Origin: Desulfuromonadales bacterium
Lineage (GTDB): Bacteria; Desulfobacterota; Desulfuromonadia; Desulfuromonadales; BM103
Length of the DNA stretch: 64,000 bases
Reading direction: 5' to 3'
Assembly: GCA_014860225.1 (NCBI GenBank)
Contig: JACZKE010000009.1
Coordinates: 103,506 to 167,505 of the forward strand
Below the pieces are notes generated by a model. It searched no databases. It was not told the origin of the DNA and was given only the letters and a program-made list of their open reading frames with translations. Position numbers and translations under genes: made by a program. Shown in pieces: positions 34,185 through 42,177 of this stretch (its first letter is position 1; every line of letters begins with the position of its first letter).

Positions 34185-34232
34185 TGATCTGCTTTTGTGT
34201 TTGTCAAACAATTTCACTTAGAGGAGAGTATA

Positions 34233-34742
34233 ATGGCTGAAATGAAGGGCAGCAAAACCGAAAACAATTTATTGGAAGCCTTTGCCGGCGAATCCCAGGC
34301 CAACCGCAAGTATCTGGCCTTTGCCGACAAAGCCGACGCTGAAGGGCACAAGCAGGTTGCAAGGTTGTTCCGTGCCGCTGCGGCTGCCGAGACGGTGCAT
34401 GCACATGCCCATTTGCGGGCATTGGGAGGGATCAAAAGTACGACAGAAAACCTGCAGGAAGCTATCGACGGCGAGACCCACGAATTCACCAGCATGTATC
34501 CGCAGATGATCAAGGATGCCAGCAGCGAAGGCTTTGATGTTGCTTTGCGCAGCTTCTCTTTTGCCAATACGGTCGAGAAAGTCCATGCCGGACTTTACCG
34601 GAAGGCTTTCGATAACCTCGGTAGCAATCAGGAGGTTGATTACTACGTCTGCAAGGTTTGTGGTAATACTCTCGAAGGGGAACCGCACGGCCCTTGCCCA
34701 ATCTGTCAGGCCGGGCCGGTGGCTTTCTTCAAGGTCGATTGA
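34233..34742 (+). CDS. Rubrerythrin
   Basis: A 169-residue protein with a diiron four-helix domain (EAFAGESQANRKYLAFA, AAAAETVHAHAHLRALGG, EKVHAGLYRKA) and a C-terminal rubredoxin-like domain with CKVCG and CPICQ. It reduces peroxide in anaerobes. GAGGAGAG lies just ahead of the ATG and a strong terminator follows, so it is a single-gene unit. Confidence 0.95.
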   Translation: MAEMKGSKTENNLLEAFAGESQANRKYLAFADKADAEGHKQVARLFRAAAAAETVHAHAHLRALGGIKSTTENLQEAIDGETHEFTSMYPQMIKDASSEGFDVALRSFSFANTVEKVHAGLYRKAFDNLGSNQEVDYYVCKVCGNTLEGEPHGPCPICQAGPVAFFKVD

Positions 34743-34765
34743 TCTTCTTCCCGCTGCAATTATAA

Positions 34766-34800
34766 AGAGCCGGGCCCTGGAGGTCCGGCTCTTTTGTTTT
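34766..34800 (+). terminator. Intrinsic terminator after rubrerythrin
   Basis: AGAGCCGGGCC (34766-34776) pairs with GGTCCGGCTCT (34782-34792, one G-U) and is followed by TTGTTTTTG. Confidence 0.9.
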
Positions 34801-34938
34801 TGTCCACAGGTGTCTTTTCTGGACAAGATGCTGGAAGTTTGACGGGGAAATGATTATCTTGATGACAAGTAGAGTCATGCCGGTGGGCGATGTACTCTCT
34901 TTACACAGGTCTGACATAGAAGTTGTTGAGGAGTTCTG

Positions 34939-35268
34939 ATGGAAAAGTGCCCGGTTTGTAAAGAAATGACAAAGAACAAGAACTGGTGTGATTCCTGTCA
35001 TACGGTTTTTGTCTGCCCTGCACCGCGCTGTGAGGCCACAAATCATCGCCGCGACGCCAAAGCTTGTGCAAAATGTGGCCTGATTTTTGAAGATTACATC
35101 AGCAACCGCAAGATGTATCGCATGTGTCCCAAGTGCAAAAAGAAGCAGGGGCTTTCCGATCCCCAATGCAAGTATTGCCGCTATTGGTTCAATTGCCCGA
35201 CTTGCGGGCACAAGGTTCCTTCAACCAGCATGTTTACCTGCCCGCGTTGTGCCACGAGCCTTCGCTGA
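34939..35268 (+). CDS. Small zinc-ribbon protein with multiple CxxC pairs
   Basis: The 109-residue protein carries seven CxxC-like knuckles (CPVCKE, CDSCH, CAKCG, CPKCKK, CKYCR, CPTCG, CPRCA) and no signal peptide, so it could hold three or four zinc or iron ions in ribbon folds. One knuckle, CDSCH, reads as CXXCH but the absence of an export signal argues against heme. No function can be named. It has its own start (ATG after GAGGAGTTCTG) and is followed by a short tandem repeat and a terminator. Confidence 0.72.
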   Translation: MEKCPVCKEMTKNKNWCDSCHTVFVCPAPRCEATNHRRDAKACAKCGLIFEDYISNRKMYRMCPKCKKKQGLSDPQCKYCRYWFNCPTCGHKVPSTSMFTCPRCATSLR

Positions 35269-35275
35269 GGATACT

Positions 35276-35314
35276 GTTACGGACTTAGGTTACGGACTTA
35301 GGTTACGGACTCAG
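35276..35314 (+). repeat. Three tandem copies of a 13-base unit
   Basis: GTTACGGACTTAG occurs at 35276-35288 and 35289-35301, and GTTACGGACTCAG at 35302-35314. It lies between the zinc-ribbon stop and the terminator. Confidence 0.9.
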
Positions 35315-35324
35315 GATGCAGGTA

Positions 35325-35360
35325 CAAAAACGCCTCGGCCGGCTGGTCGAGGCGTTTTTG
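35325..35360 (+). terminator. Strong bidirectional terminator
   Basis: A 16-base-pair stem (35325-35340 with 35345-35360, loop GGCT) has the core ACGCCTCG against CGAGGCGT and is flanked by A5 and T5 that are themselves paired. It could end both the zinc-ribbon transcript and that of the small minus-strand gene. Confidence 0.88.
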
Positions 35361-35443
35361 TCTGTTATCGTAATGCTTGCTCAGGTATTTTTGTCTTTGC
35401 TTTCTTCATCCTCCCGCACGGGGAGTTCACAGGTGCCGGAGAG

Positions 35444-35533
35444 TCAAGTCTGTACTCCGAAGCGCGGCAGAATCCAGCGGTTGAGAATGTACCAGGCGGC
35501 AAAAACGCCAACAAGGATCAGTAAAGATTCCAT
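35444..35533 (-). CDS. Tiny single-helix membrane protein (29 residues)
   Basis: On the minus strand an ATG at 35533 follows GAGAGGA by six bases and opens a 29-codon frame. It reads as one hydrophobic helix (residues 4-18, LLILVGVFAAWYILN) and then RWILPRFGVQT. The clear ribosome site, positive residues after the helix (positive-inside expectation) and a terminator downstream at 35325 support a real gene. It looks like small hypothetical proteins I associate with Desulfuromonadales, but I cannot confirm homologues. Function unknown. Confidence 0.6.
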   Translation of the reverse strand: MESLLILVGVFAAWYILNRWILPRFGVQT

Positions 35534-35650
35534 AATGTCCTCTCAGGTTGATTTATAAATCAATATATAGGAACTTAAGGAAGAATTCAACCTGTATGCA
35601 AGAATAATGTGCTTGGGAGCAAACCGTTCGGATATTTCAGAAGAGGTCGT

Positions 35651-36367
35651 ATGAAGATTCGTTTTTACGCTTTATGCTTGCTGGTCTTTCTCTGCAGTTC
35701 TGGTTGTGCTGCAGAGAGGCTCGCATTACAGAGGCCTGCGATGTTTGCTTCGCTTGAGGACTTCGGTCTTGGCCCCGAGGGTGGCGTTGATTTGGTCTGG
35801 TCGACAAAAACAATCCATGACGCAGAAACCCTTAAAATGGTTTTGCAGAAATATGACAGCTTGATCCTTGGCCGGACCTGGGCCGTGGTCGACAAGGAAT
35901 CGTCCGGTATGATTGATGACCAGCAAATTCTGGAAGTATCCCGGCATATGGTCAAGCAGATACAGGCCAGGCTGGGCCAGGGGTTCAAGCTGGTCGAAAT
36001 CCCGGGCGAAAACACTCTTGAACTGAGCATCGCCTTGTCCAATGTTGAAACCCTCCAGCCAATCCTTGCAGTGACAAACCAGTTATTGCCCGCCTATCGT
36101 GGAACTTCGAGTGTGTCAAGGATCATCACTACTGACGCAGCAGCGAACGCCGCAAGCGTTACCGTGGAGCTGCTTGTCAGTGATGCAACGACCAGTGAAC
36201 CTCTGATTGCGGCAATCGACAAACGCTTCGGTAAAAATGATATCGTTATGACGATAGCCTCACGGGACAATGTGAAAGCAGCCACTTCCCTGTGGACAGA
36301 TCGTCTCTGGACAACCCTGAGTTACTGGAACTGGATAAAAGACCACAACCCGGTTCCCCGGCGATAA
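35651..36367 (+). CDS. DUF3313-like lipoprotein
   Basis: GAGG precedes the ATG at 35651. The signal ends in CSSGC (lipidated Cys19). The mature protein of about 220 residues (YDSLILGRTWAVVDKES, ALSNVETLQPILAVTNQLLPAYRG, SVTVELLVSDATTSEPLIAAID) matches what I recall of DUF3313 lipoproteins with an FKBP-unrelated alpha/beta fold. Envelope location, function unknown. It is a single-gene unit with a terminator-like hairpin downstream. Confidence 0.7.
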   Translation: MKIRFYALCLLVFLCSSGCAAERLALQRPAMFASLEDFGLGPEGGVDLVWSTKTIHDAETLKMVLQKYDSLILGRTWAVVDKESSGMIDDQQILEVSRHMVKQIQARLGQGFKLVEIPGENTLELSIALSNVETLQPILAVTNQLLPAYRGTSSVSRIITTDAAANAASVTVELLVSDATTSEPLIAAIDKRFGKNDIVMTIASRDNVKAATSLWTDRLWTTLSYWNWIKDHNPVPRR

Positions 36368-36460
36368 CGCATGATCATCTCATGTGTTTGCGATGGTATC
36401 AGTTGAAGATTCTGAAAGTGTTTCGAGCGTAACTGCGAAGAGATTCTGCTGTGTAACCAC

Positions 36461-36500
36461 CAAGGGCCTGTCGATAAACGGCAGGCCCTTGTATCATGTT
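36461..36500. terminator. Terminator-like hairpin between convergent genes
   Basis: CAAGGGCCTG (36461-36470) pairs with CAGGCCCTTG (36482-36491), extended inward by three pairs around ATAAA. It is followed by TATCATGTTTTA on the plus strand. It may serve the lipoprotein gene, and on the minus strand sfrA. Confidence 0.7.
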
Positions 36501-36536
36501 TTATGACCGCTGAGGCGGTGCCCGGGTTTTAGTTTC

Positions 36537-39089
36537 TCAGGCTTTACTCGCCGTGACAGCGACGCAGATGCTGCCGCTCGGCATAATCTGCTGAATATTC
36601 ATGTCGGCGAAGTTGTCTGACGCAGTAAGCAGGCCAGCGGGAACCATCGCGTGGACCATCACCTTGCCGCGTGTCGAACCGGCCGGGCCGGTGACCTTGA
36701 GTTGACCGCCATCGGCAACGCCAAGCTTCACGGCATCCTCGGGGTTGACAAAGATAAGCCCCTCCGGAGCGAGCTCATTGTTGGCTTTGGAGTAAGTGGT
36801 TGTGGTGCCGAACTGGAAGGGGCACTTGCCGACCAGCAGCTGCAGGTCAACAGCTGCCGGCGTTGTCAATTCGGGCGTCGCTGCCAGCAGACTCTTCTCG
36901 GCCGGAGCATAGGCCTGTTTCCAGCAGAAGCTGCGCTGCTCAAGGTTCAGGCAGACATCAGCGTAACCGCCGCTGAGTTCCATCATTTCCTGACGGATGA
37001 CTTTTTCGCTCGGCTCTGGTTTGCCGGTCAGACGTGCAAACAGGTCGCTCAAAATGGCGAGGTCTGGCCGTGCTGCGCCTGGAGGAGCCACGGCGACCCT
37101 CAACGTGTTGACCCGCTGGTCAAGAGCGGTAACGCTGCCGCGCTTTTCTGCGCTGGCAGCGCCGGGGAGTACAACTGTTGCCAAACGCGTCAGGTCGCTG
37201 GCCAGGATATCCTGAACCACAAGGAGGTCTAATTTCTCAAGCGCTTTGCGCCAGCGAGCGCTCTCGGGGAAGCTGATCAGAGGGTTGGTCGCGGCGAGAA
37301 ACAGAGCGCGAATGGTGCCTGCTTCGATGCCGGCCAGAATCCCGCTGGCGTCTGCACCGCCCTCCGGTAGCGCGGTATGCCACGAGGCTGCAAACTTCTC
37401 CTTGCCGGCGGTGTAATCCACCAGGCCGGGCAGAAATTCGGGAGCAACCCCTGCATCGATGAGCCCCTGCGTGTTGCCTTTGGCGGCAACCGGGAAAAGT
37501 CCGCCGCGGTCACCATGCAAGGCACCGCTGACCAGGGCCAGGTTGGACAGGGCCGCAACAGCGTCTTCCGCCCGGGCTGAGCCCATGACATCGCGACCGA
37601 AGACGATTGCAACCGAAGCGGCCTGGCCGAGGTAGTCGGCGGCCTCCTCCAGGTGTGCAAGGCTGACACCGGTTGCTGCGCAGGCAGCATCGAGGTCAAG
37701 TCCGTTCAGGTAGTTTTCCAGCTCGTCGCGATTGCCGACGCAGCGTTTGAGAAAATCATTGTCTGCCAGGCCTTTGTCAACCAGCAGCTTGGTTAAAGCT
37801 CCGGCGAGATACGCCTCGCTGCCGGCCCGGTACTGCAGGAAGCTTTCGGCCTGCTTGACGAGTTTGACCTGGCGCTGATTTGCGACGATCAGACGGCTGT
37901 CGTTTTTGCGGGCGGCGCGCTGGACCTGCCAGTTGAGTGCCGGGGACTCGGAGCGCAGGTCAGCGCCGAACACCAGCACCGCTTCCGCCTGGCCGATACG
38001 GTCGAGGTGATTGCTGGCTCCATTCAGCTTGAGCAGTTTCTTCAGCACCTTGCTGGCACGCAGACTGCTGAAGCGTGCCTCGGAATCGATGTTATTGCTG
38101 CCGAGAGCGACACGGAAGAGTTTCTGAAAGAGATAATTTTCTTCGTTGGTCAAGTGCGGCGAAGCCAAGCCGGCAATAGCCTGACCACCCTGCTCATCAC
38201 GCAGGCGGGTGAAGCCGGTAACGACCTTGTCAAGAGCGGTTTCCCACGAAGTGACCTGCTGGTCCAGCAGAGGTACCGTAAGGCGCTGGTCGCTGTTCAG
38301 GTAGTCGTGGCCGAAAAAGCCGCCGACGCAGAGATTGCCGTCGTTGACGGTGATGCCGTCCTCGGAAGTCATCCGTAGAACCTTGCCGTGCTTGCTGTTT
38401 ATATCAAGCTGGCACTGAGCGGCACAGAGGGTGCAGACTGAAGGTGTTTTGCGCAGTTCCCAGGGTCGGGCCTTGAACTTGAAGGGCTTGGAAATCATGG
38501 TGCCGGTCGGACAGACCTGTACACAGTTACCGCAGAATTCGCATTTATCGAGGTCTTTGTCGATAAACGCCCGGTCGCCCTTTTCATTGACGAACAGCGC
38601 GCTTGAACCGATCGTCTCATGGCAGGTTTTGACGCACTTTTCACACATAATGCAGCGGTTGGGCACCTGCTGGATCAGCGGCCAGTGGTCGATGGTGGCG
38701 GCGTTGACATCCTCAGCCTCGAACGACTGGCGTACGACATCCTGCGAGTAGCAGACGTCCTGCAGGTCGCATTCGCCACCGGCGTCGCAGACCGGGCAAT
38801 CAAGGGGATGATTGACCAGCAGCAGCTCGACGATCTGACGTCGGATCAAGGTCAGTTTTTCCGACTGGGTGGTGACGACCATGCCGTTGACCGCGCGGGT
38901 GTTGCAGGCGGTCATGGTCTTGTCCGCACCCTCGACTTCGACTGCGCAGATGCGGCAGGCGCCGGTCGGGGAGATCTTTTTCAGGTAACAGAGGGTCGGA
39001 ATCTTGATGGCCACTTTTTCTGCCGCATCAAGAATGGTTGCTCCTGATGCAATCTGGACATCTTTGCCGTCGATCTTGAGGTTGATCAT
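36537..39089 (-). CDS. sfrA: NuoG-like molybdopterin/iron-sulfur subunit of an SfrAB-type NAD(P)H oxidoreductase
   Basis: The 850-residue protein starts with a [2Fe-2S] domain (Cys34, Cys45, Cys48, Cys62), then HPLDCPVCDAGGECDLQD, two [4Fe-4S] sites (CIMCEKCVKTCHE and CEFCGNCVQVCPTG) and a formate-dehydrogenase-like Mo-bis-PGD region beginning CTLCAAQCQLDINSKHG. This is NuoG/FdhA architecture. With the next upstream gene it corresponds to SfrA of Geobacter, first described as a soluble Fe(III) reductase and thought to balance NADPH (established from memory). It uses the plus-minus 70-base gap from sfrB, which contains a family B repeat. Confidence 0.85.
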   Translation of the reverse strand: MINLKIDGKDVQIASGATILDAAEKVAIKIPTLCYLKKISPTGACRICAVEVEGADKTMTACNTRAVNGMVVTTQSEKLTLIRRQIVELLLVNHPLDCPVCDAGGECDLQDVCYSQDVVRQSFEAEDVNAATIDHWPLIQQVPNRCIMCEKCVKTCHETIGSSALFVNEKGDRAFIDKDLDKCEFCGNCVQVCPTGTMISKPFKFKARPWELRKTPSVCTLCAAQCQLDINSKHGKVLRMTSEDGITVNDGNLCVGGFFGHDYLNSDQRLTVPLLDQQVTSWETALDKVVTGFTRLRDEQGGQAIAGLASPHLTNEENYLFQKLFRVALGSNNIDSEARFSSLRASKVLKKLLKLNGASNHLDRIGQAEAVLVFGADLRSESPALNWQVQRAARKNDSRLIVANQRQVKLVKQAESFLQYRAGSEAYLAGALTKLLVDKGLADNDFLKRCVGNRDELENYLNGLDLDAACAATGVSLAHLEEAADYLGQAASVAIVFGRDVMGSARAEDAVAALSNLALVSGALHGDRGGLFPVAAKGNTQGLIDAGVAPEFLPGLVDYTAGKEKFAASWHTALPEGGADASGILAGIEAGTIRALFLAATNPLISFPESARWRKALEKLDLLVVQDILASDLTRLATVVLPGAASAEKRGSVTALDQRVNTLRVAVAPPGAARPDLAILSDLFARLTGKPEPSEKVIRQEMMELSGGYADVCLNLEQRSFCWKQAYAPAEKSLLAATPELTTPAAVDLQLLVGKCPFQFGTTTTYSKANNELAPEGLIFVNPEDAVKLGVADGGQLKVTGPAGSTRGKVMVHAMVPAGLLTASDNFADMNIQQIMPSGSICVAVTASKA

Positions 39090-39109
39090 CGAATCTACCC
39101 TTTAATCAG

Positions 39110-39134
39110 TTAGTTTTCGTCCGGAGTTTCCGGA
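39110..39134. repeat. Interspersed repeat, family B copy 2
   Basis: This 25-base unit (TTAGTTTTCGTCCGG, then AGTTTCCGGA) is identical to 13304-13328, and the two bases before it (AG) also match. It fills most of the gap between sfrB and sfrA. Confidence 0.85.
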
Positions 39135-39159
39135 CAGGCACCAGTTAGAATCGTGGGCT

Positions 39160-41109
39160 TTAGTTGACAGCCAGCATGGCAACGCGGTAGCAGCGCAGGC
39201 AACGCTCGGCTTCTCTGACGGCCTGACTTTCCGGCATGGCCAGCTCGATTTCATCGTAGTTATGTGCGCGCTCAGCCCCATTCACCTTGGGCTGATGTTC
39301 ACGGTGGAGGCCGCCGATAATGCCGACGTTCTCGGTCTTGTCGAACACACCGAGGTTGTTGACGATATCCTCCATGGCATCCTCTTCGTCAAGATAGGCT
39401 TTGCCTTCCATGAGATAGCGGTGCATGGCGCGTGCGGCGCGGCGGCCGTGACCGACAGCAAGGACTACGGTCATGGCTCCGTATTCGCAGTCGCCGCCGG
39501 CAAACACACCTTTGTTGTCGGTCATCATGGTGCCGCCCTTGGTGACAATACTGTTCCAGCGGGTCTGCTTGATGCCGTAGTCACCGTCCTCCAGGTAAGA
39601 GAGGTCGGGATCCTGGCCGATGGCCGGGATGACCATGTCACAGGGGATGATGTATTCGCTGCCGGGGACTTCCTGTGGCCGGCGGCGGCCCGAATCATCG
39701 GGCTCGCCGAGCTCCATCTTGATCACCTCGACGCCGATCACCTTGTTGTTTTCGACAATCAGGCGGGTCGGATTGCGCAGGAACTCGAACTGGACATTCT
39801 CCTCTTCAGCGTCATCGACCTCGTAGGATTCCGCCGGCATCTCTTTGCGGGTCCGACGATAGACCAGGATCGAGTCTTCGGCGCCTTCGCGCAGGGCGAC
39901 ACGCACACAGTCGATGGCTGTATTGCCGCCGCCAACGACGATAACGCGTTTCGGCGTTACCATCCCCTGATTCAGGGCGACGGCGCGCAGGTAGTTGATG
40001 CCGCCTTCAGAGAAACCTTCATACCCTTCATCTTCACCTTCGACACCCATCGGCTTCGACTTGAAGGCACCGGTGCCAAGGAAGACCGCGTCATACTGAT
40101 CTTTGAGCTCACGCAGTGAGACATCCCGTCCGAGTTTGACGCCGTATTCGATTTCGACACCGAGGGCGGTGATGATATCCGCTTCGCGCTGCAGTAGCGG
40201 CCGCGGCATGCGGTAATCGGGGATGCCGACGGCAACCGTGCCGCCCGGCTCGGTAAGCATGTCGATGATCTTGACCTTGTGCCCTTCCAGCGCCAGGTAG
40301 TAGGCACAGGTCAGGCCGGCGGGGCCGGCACCGACAACGATGACCTTCTTGCCGGTCGCTTCCTTCGGCTTCATCGGCGGTTCCTGCACATGCAGCAGCT
40401 CGTGATCGGCAGCCACACGCTTGAGCACCATGATGCTGATCGGCTCGTCAATCAGGGCGCGGCGGCAGGCTGATTCACACGGATGCGGGCAAACCCGTCC
40501 GCAGACTGCAGGAATCGGCATGTTGCGTCGAATGGTGCTGAGAGACTCGTCGTGGCGGTAATCCTTGATTTCCTCGATATAGGCCGGGATATCAATGTGT
40601 GCCGGACAGCGGTCCATGCAGGGTGCGGTCAGCTTGTCGTGATAGGCTTTGGCCTGCTTGCTTTTGCGTTCGCCGCGCAGATAGGCCAGGTAGTCATCGC
40701 GGAAATATTTAACGGTGTCGAGAACCGGTTTGGCCGCGGTCATACACAGAGTGCACTTGCAGTTTTCAAGCAGATCGCTCAAACCGGTCAAGGTGTCCAG
40801 ATCGCTCTCGTCGCCATGCCCGGCAACGATGCGCGCCAGGGTGTCCATCATGACCCGCGTGCCACGTTTGCCGGGGGTGCATTTGGCGCAGCAGTACTTC
40901 TCCTGGACCCGCTTCATATATTCGGCGGCCATGCTGACGATGTCGATATCTTTGTCCAGGACGATTACGCCGTCCCAGCCCATGAAGGCGCCCACGTTGC
41001 CTTCTTCAAGATAGTTGTCTGGCAGCTTGAACGCCGCCGCTGCCGGCTCGCCACCTTGCCGATTGTCGACCACCTTGCCGCCCCAGCTGGAAAAAACCAT
41101 TTCAGCCAA
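39160..41109 (-). CDS. sfrB: NuoF/GltD hybrid flavoprotein subunit of an SfrAB-type oxidoreductase
   Basis: A TTG start at 41109 (GGGAGG then six bases) gives MAEMVFSSWGGK and is preferred to the upstream frame and to the ATG at 41100. The N-terminal about 130 residues carry the NuoF-like iron-sulfur segment (CCAKCTPGKRGTRVMMDT, then CKCTLC). The rest is a GltD-type flavoprotein: cysteine pairs in CMDRCPAHIDIPAY and CGRVCPHPCESACRRA, FAD motif VVGAGPAGLTCAYY and a second Rossmann motif VVGGGNTAIDC. It should pass electrons between NAD(P)H and SfrA. A C-terminal YRVAMLAVN completes 649 residues. Confidence 0.86.
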   Translation of the reverse strand: MAEMVFSSWGGKVVDNRQGGEPAAAAFKLPDNYLEEGNVGAFMGWDGVIVLDKDIDIVSMAAEYMKRVQEKYCCAKCTPGKRGTRVMMDTLARIVAGHGDESDLDTLTGLSDLLENCKCTLCMTAAKPVLDTVKYFRDDYLAYLRGERKSKQAKAYHDKLTAPCMDRCPAHIDIPAYIEEIKDYRHDESLSTIRRNMPIPAVCGRVCPHPCESACRRALIDEPISIMVLKRVAADHELLHVQEPPMKPKEATGKKVIVVGAGPAGLTCAYYLALEGHKVKIIDMLTEPGGTVAVGIPDYRMPRPLLQREADIITALGVEIEYGVKLGRDVSLRELKDQYDAVFLGTGAFKSKPMGVEGEDEGYEGFSEGGINYLRAVALNQGMVTPKRVIVVGGGNTAIDCVRVALREGAEDSILVYRRTRKEMPAESYEVDDAEEENVQFEFLRNPTRLIVENNKVIGVEVIKMELGEPDDSGRRRPQEVPGSEYIIPCDMVIPAIGQDPDLSYLEDGDYGIKQTRWNSIVTKGGTMMTDNKGVFAGGDCEYGAMTVVLAVGHGRRAARAMHRYLMEGKAYLDEEDAMEDIVNNLGVFDKTENVGIIGGLHREHQPKVNGAERAHNYDEIELAMPESQAVREAERCLRCYRVAMLAVN

Positions 41110-41216
41110 GTTGAACCTCCCGTTTCGGTCAGCTTTTCGACACACAGAACCACAGTAAAAAAGCGTTCCTGCGCCTTTTCATCGCGGTATGTGTCTTGGT
41201 TTCAGACTCTTCGCTT

Positions 41217-41224
41217 TGTATACA
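41217..41224. promoter_or_regulatory. TGTATACA palindrome upstream of sfrB
   Basis: An 8-base perfect palindrome TGTATACA lies about 110 bases upstream of the sfrB start and resembles GntR-family operator cores. The rest of 41110-41388 contains no gene I can support. Regulatory role is a guess. Confidence 0.25.
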
Positions 41225-41388
41225 GTATGCAGCTAAATACCACAGGGGGAGCGCGGAAATCAAGGGAAATTTGAGTTCCGACGGCGGCTGTCACTGGGGT
41301 TTTCAGGGGGGCTGGAAAGCGCTTTGCAACTTTCTGCGAAGCGGTCCGGCAATTCTTGTTTTCGCGTCGTTTCCCCGCAACGTCTGAT

Positions 41389-41811
41389 TCAGGGGAAGTC
41401 AGGAAAAGGGGTGGCAATAAAGAAGCCTTGATGCGCCGGGTCGGCCCCTGCAAAAAACAGCCAGGTCTGATCAAAGCTGAAGGTCTTTACCGTCACCGAG
41501 GGCAACAGGTAATACTCCATTACGACCGTTGTCTCGAAACGCTGTCCCTCATCGTAAATCTGCAGGTCTGCGAGTCTGACGTCTGTGATGTCGATGTCCT
41601 TCAACGACGTGAAGGTCTTCATGAAGGCCTGACGATGCTCCGGCTGCAGGTGACTGGCGGCAGCCTTGAAGTTTTTCCAGCGCATGGCGGTCATGAAGTC
41701 GTTGCGACTCATTTCGCCGAGTTCGGCTGGCGGCTGGACATGACTGCTGCATGCAGCAAGGAGCAACACCAGCATGAAACTGCACAACAGTCTGCAAAAA
41801 TTCCAGTTCAA
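41389..41811 (-). CDS. Small lipoprotein of unknown function
   Basis: The 140-residue product has a lipoprotein signal ending in LAAC (Cys21) and a mature domain with MSRNDFMTAMRWKNFKAAAS and FETTVVMEYYLLPSVTVKTFSFDQTWLFF, an NTF2-like or DUF-type alpha/beta fold. I do not recognise the family. It is divergent from the glutaredoxin-like gene, with an AATCTT/AAGATT inverted repeat in the shared gap. Confidence 0.6.
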   Translation of the reverse strand: MNWNFCRLLCSFMLVLLLAACSSHVQPPAELGEMSRNDFMTAMRWKNFKAAASHLQPEHRQAFMKTFTSLKDIDITDVRLADLQIYDEGQRFETTVVMEYYLLPSVTVKTFSFDQTWLFFAGADPAHQGFFIATPFPDFP

Positions 41812-41895
41812 AAGGTTTTCCTTTCCGCGGCTTGCATCCTGCCCGGTTTCGGGTAATCTTAATCCCCGGAAGATTAAAATCCCGCAGGCAGAGAG

Positions 41896-42177
41896 ATGAG
41901 CATGAAAATTGAGGTCTACACCAAGCTTTATTGTGCCTATTGTCAGCGGGCTAAAGAGCTGCTGCGCATCAAAGGGATGAATTTCATCGAGTATGATATC
42001 ACCGATGATCAGCTCAAGGCAGCAGAAATGCAGCTGCGCAGTCAGCGCCAGACAGTGCCGGGGATCTTCATCAACGACACCCCGATCGGCGGCTGCAGAG
42101 AACTGTTCGATCTGGATGAACGGGGCGAACTGGACGTTTTGCTCGGACAGGTCATCCTTCCCGCCGAATCAACGTAA
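41896..42177 (+). CDS. Glutaredoxin-like protein
   Basis: The 93-residue thioredoxin-fold protein has CAYC at the active site (YTKLYCAYCQRAKELL), the cis-proline TVPGIFIND and the GGCRELFDLDERGELD motif of GrxC-type glutaredoxins. It would reduce glutathione mixed disulfides or serve another small thiol. Its last 26 bases overlap, antisense, the end of the methyltransferase gene on the other strand. Confidence 0.85.
   Translation: MSMKIEVYTKLYCAYCQRAKELLRIKGMNFIEYDITDDQLKAAEMQLRSQRQTVPGIFINDTPIGGCRELFDLDERGELDVLLGQVILPAEST

Noticed and set aside
34981..35000. A heme-binding site (CDSCH) in the zinc-ribbon protein
   Set aside because: The protein has no signal peptide and the motif is one of several CxxC zinc knuckles.
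35087..35558. Plus-strand frames after the zinc-ribbon gene (145 and 80 codons)
   Set aside because: They run through a terminator stem and a tandem repeat and lack family features; the minus strand here holds a better small gene.
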